From Rhodovastum sp963709085 (GTDB lineage Bacteria; Pseudomonadota; Alphaproteobacteria; Acetobacterales; Acetobacteraceae): a DNA stretch of 64,000 nt. The notes beneath the pieces were generated by a model, which was given only the letters and a program-made list of their open reading frames with translations, did not search any database and had not been told where the DNA came from. The DNA lies in assembly GCA_963709085.1 (NCBI GenBank), contig CAVPVB010000024.1:62001-126000 (forward strand), read 5' to 3'. Position numbers and translations under genes: made by a program. Numbering within the stretch: the first letter of the stretch is position 1; each line of letters opens with the position of its first letter. Positions 63,256 to 64,000 of this stretch are shown here, piece after piece.

Positions 63256-64000
63256 TCAGGCCTCGATCTGTGCATGCGCGAGATTCGCGTGCGCACGGAC
63301 CAGCGCCGCCGCCGCGAAGTCGATGTCGGCCGGGGAGGTAAAGCGTCCGATCCCGATCCGCAAGGTACACGTGGCGGCTTCGTCCGAGACCCCCAATGCG
63401 CGCAGCACATAGGACGGTTCCAGCTCGGCCGAGGAGCAGGCCGAGCCAGTGGAGACGCACAGCCCGGCCGCCATTGCCATCAGGTCGGCGGCGCGGGCGT
63501 TCGGGAAGGTAACGTTCAGGTTGCCCGGAATGCGCGCCGCCGTGCTGCCGTTCACCACCAGCCCTGGCACCGACGCCGCCAGCCGGTCCAGCAGGCGATC
63601 GCGAAGCCGGGCAAGGTGCTGCGCCTCCGCCGCCATCCCAGCCTGCGCCAGCCGGGCAGCCTCGCCCAGCCCGACGATCAGCGGCACCGGCAGCGTGCCC
63701 GCGCGCAGCCCGCGTTCCTGGCCGCCGCCGGAAAACAGCGGCGCCAGCCGCACCCGCGGCCGGCGGCGCACATACAGCGCGCCCACGCCCTTCGGGCCGT
63801 AAATCTTGTGGCCGCTGATCGACAACAGATCGATGCCCATGGCGCCGACATCGAGTGGGATCTTGCCGAAGCCCTGCGCCGCGTCGGTATGGAACAGCGC
63901 CCTTTGCTGCCGGGCCAGCGCGGCCAGCGCGGCCAGGTCCTGCACCACGCCGATTTCATTGTTCACCGCCATCACGCTGACCAGCAGCGTCGGCACCGCC
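63256..64000 (-). CDS. iscS: Cysteine desulfurase (IscS/NifS type), C-terminal two thirds
   Basis: The frame enters from the right edge, so the N-terminus is missing. Visible: VSVMAVNNEIGVVQDLAALA, the PLP-aspartate region FHTDAAQGFGKIPLD, the Schiff-base Lys in LLSISGHKIYGPKGVGALYV, and the active-site Cys loop in VSTGSACSSAELEPSYVLRA. These define a class V aminotransferase that releases sulfur from cysteine as a persulfide. The loop is the short NifS/IscS group I type. It is upstream of the ferredoxin gene in the same operon and probably feeds MnmA and cluster assembly. Confidence 0.94.
   Translation of the reverse strand, partial: AVPTLLVSVMAVNNEIGVVQDLAALAALARQQRALFHTDAAQGFGKIPLDVGAMGIDLLSISGHKIYGPKGVGALYVRRRPRVRLAPLFSGGGQERGLRAGTLPVPLIVGLGEAARLAQAGMAAEAQHLARLRDRLLDRLAASVPGLVVNGSTAARIPGNLNVTFPNARAADLMAMAAGLCVSTGSACSSAELEPSYVLRALGVSDEAATCTLRIGIGRFTSPADIDFAAAALVRAHANLAHAQIEA

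Overview
The window is high-GC DNA that reads as an alphaproteobacterium, most likely Acetobacteraceae. I infer this from gene content (OprB-type porin, MucR/Ros regulator, DUF3991/Toprim + WGR + MoxR plasmid-type module) and from the style of the insertion sequences; no search was run. It is a chromosomal segment with a core backbone (clpB, rpsD, mnmA, a ferredoxin gene, iscS, two tRNA genes, copC/copD, a cobalt/nickel uptake region) heavily invaded by mobile DNA.

1-18.8 kb: a vWA protein, a TVP38/TMEM64 membrane protein, a wrecked tyrosine recombinase with a cupin gene inside it, a CBS-domain protein, an RpoD-type sigma factor outside its usual setting, a ParDE-type toxin-antitoxin pair with a palindromic operator, remnants of a glutamine amidotransferase and of ParB, a MucR-type regulator, and a plasmid-like module (DUF3991/Toprim, WGR, MoxR-type ATPase, truncated DUF3150-like protein) cut off by an ISL3 element. 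Then come a frameshifted chemoreceptor and clpB with a heat-shock-type promoter candidate.

18.9-32.6 kb: a 25-residue membrane peptide gene, then about 13 kb of nested insertion sequences. An IS5-type copy is followed by an IS66 element. A second IS5-type copy is split by an IS630 element plus a MITE and by an IS21 element, and that IS21 element carries another MITE, a second IS630-type element, another copy of the first IS630 and a further IS5-type element. An ISAs1 element closes the block.

32.7-49 kb: zinc alcohol dehydrogenase, an MFS transporter fused to a universal-stress domain, an SDR protein lacking the usual catalytic Tyr/Lys, thioesterase, copC-copD, a frameshifted glycine-zipper lipoprotein with a decayed duplicate split by a MITE that has a 10-bp target duplication, a His/Gly repeat secreted protein, an ABC substrate-binding protein and rpsD with a clear promoter. 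A third IS630 copy and a second copy of the other IS630 type follow.

49-64 kb: tRNA-Gln followed by an integrase that is interrupted by an IS4 element and fused to a TonB C-terminal domain; a NiCoT nickel/cobalt permease divergent from nikR; a PIN/RHH-like toxin-antitoxin pair; an ISAs1 element with a perfect 10-bp duplication just upstream of a cobalamin riboswitch. The riboswitch leads a fused outer-membrane barrel/OprB porin and cbiM, and cbiM is truncated by a third IS5-type copy. Then an integrase remnant beside tRNA-Met, with short repeats that look like attachment-arm sites, and finally mnmA, a 2Fe-2S ferredoxin and a partial cysteine desulfurase (sulfur trafficking).

No CRISPR array, rRNA or replication origin was seen. 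Element boundaries come from inverted repeats and target duplications read by eye.
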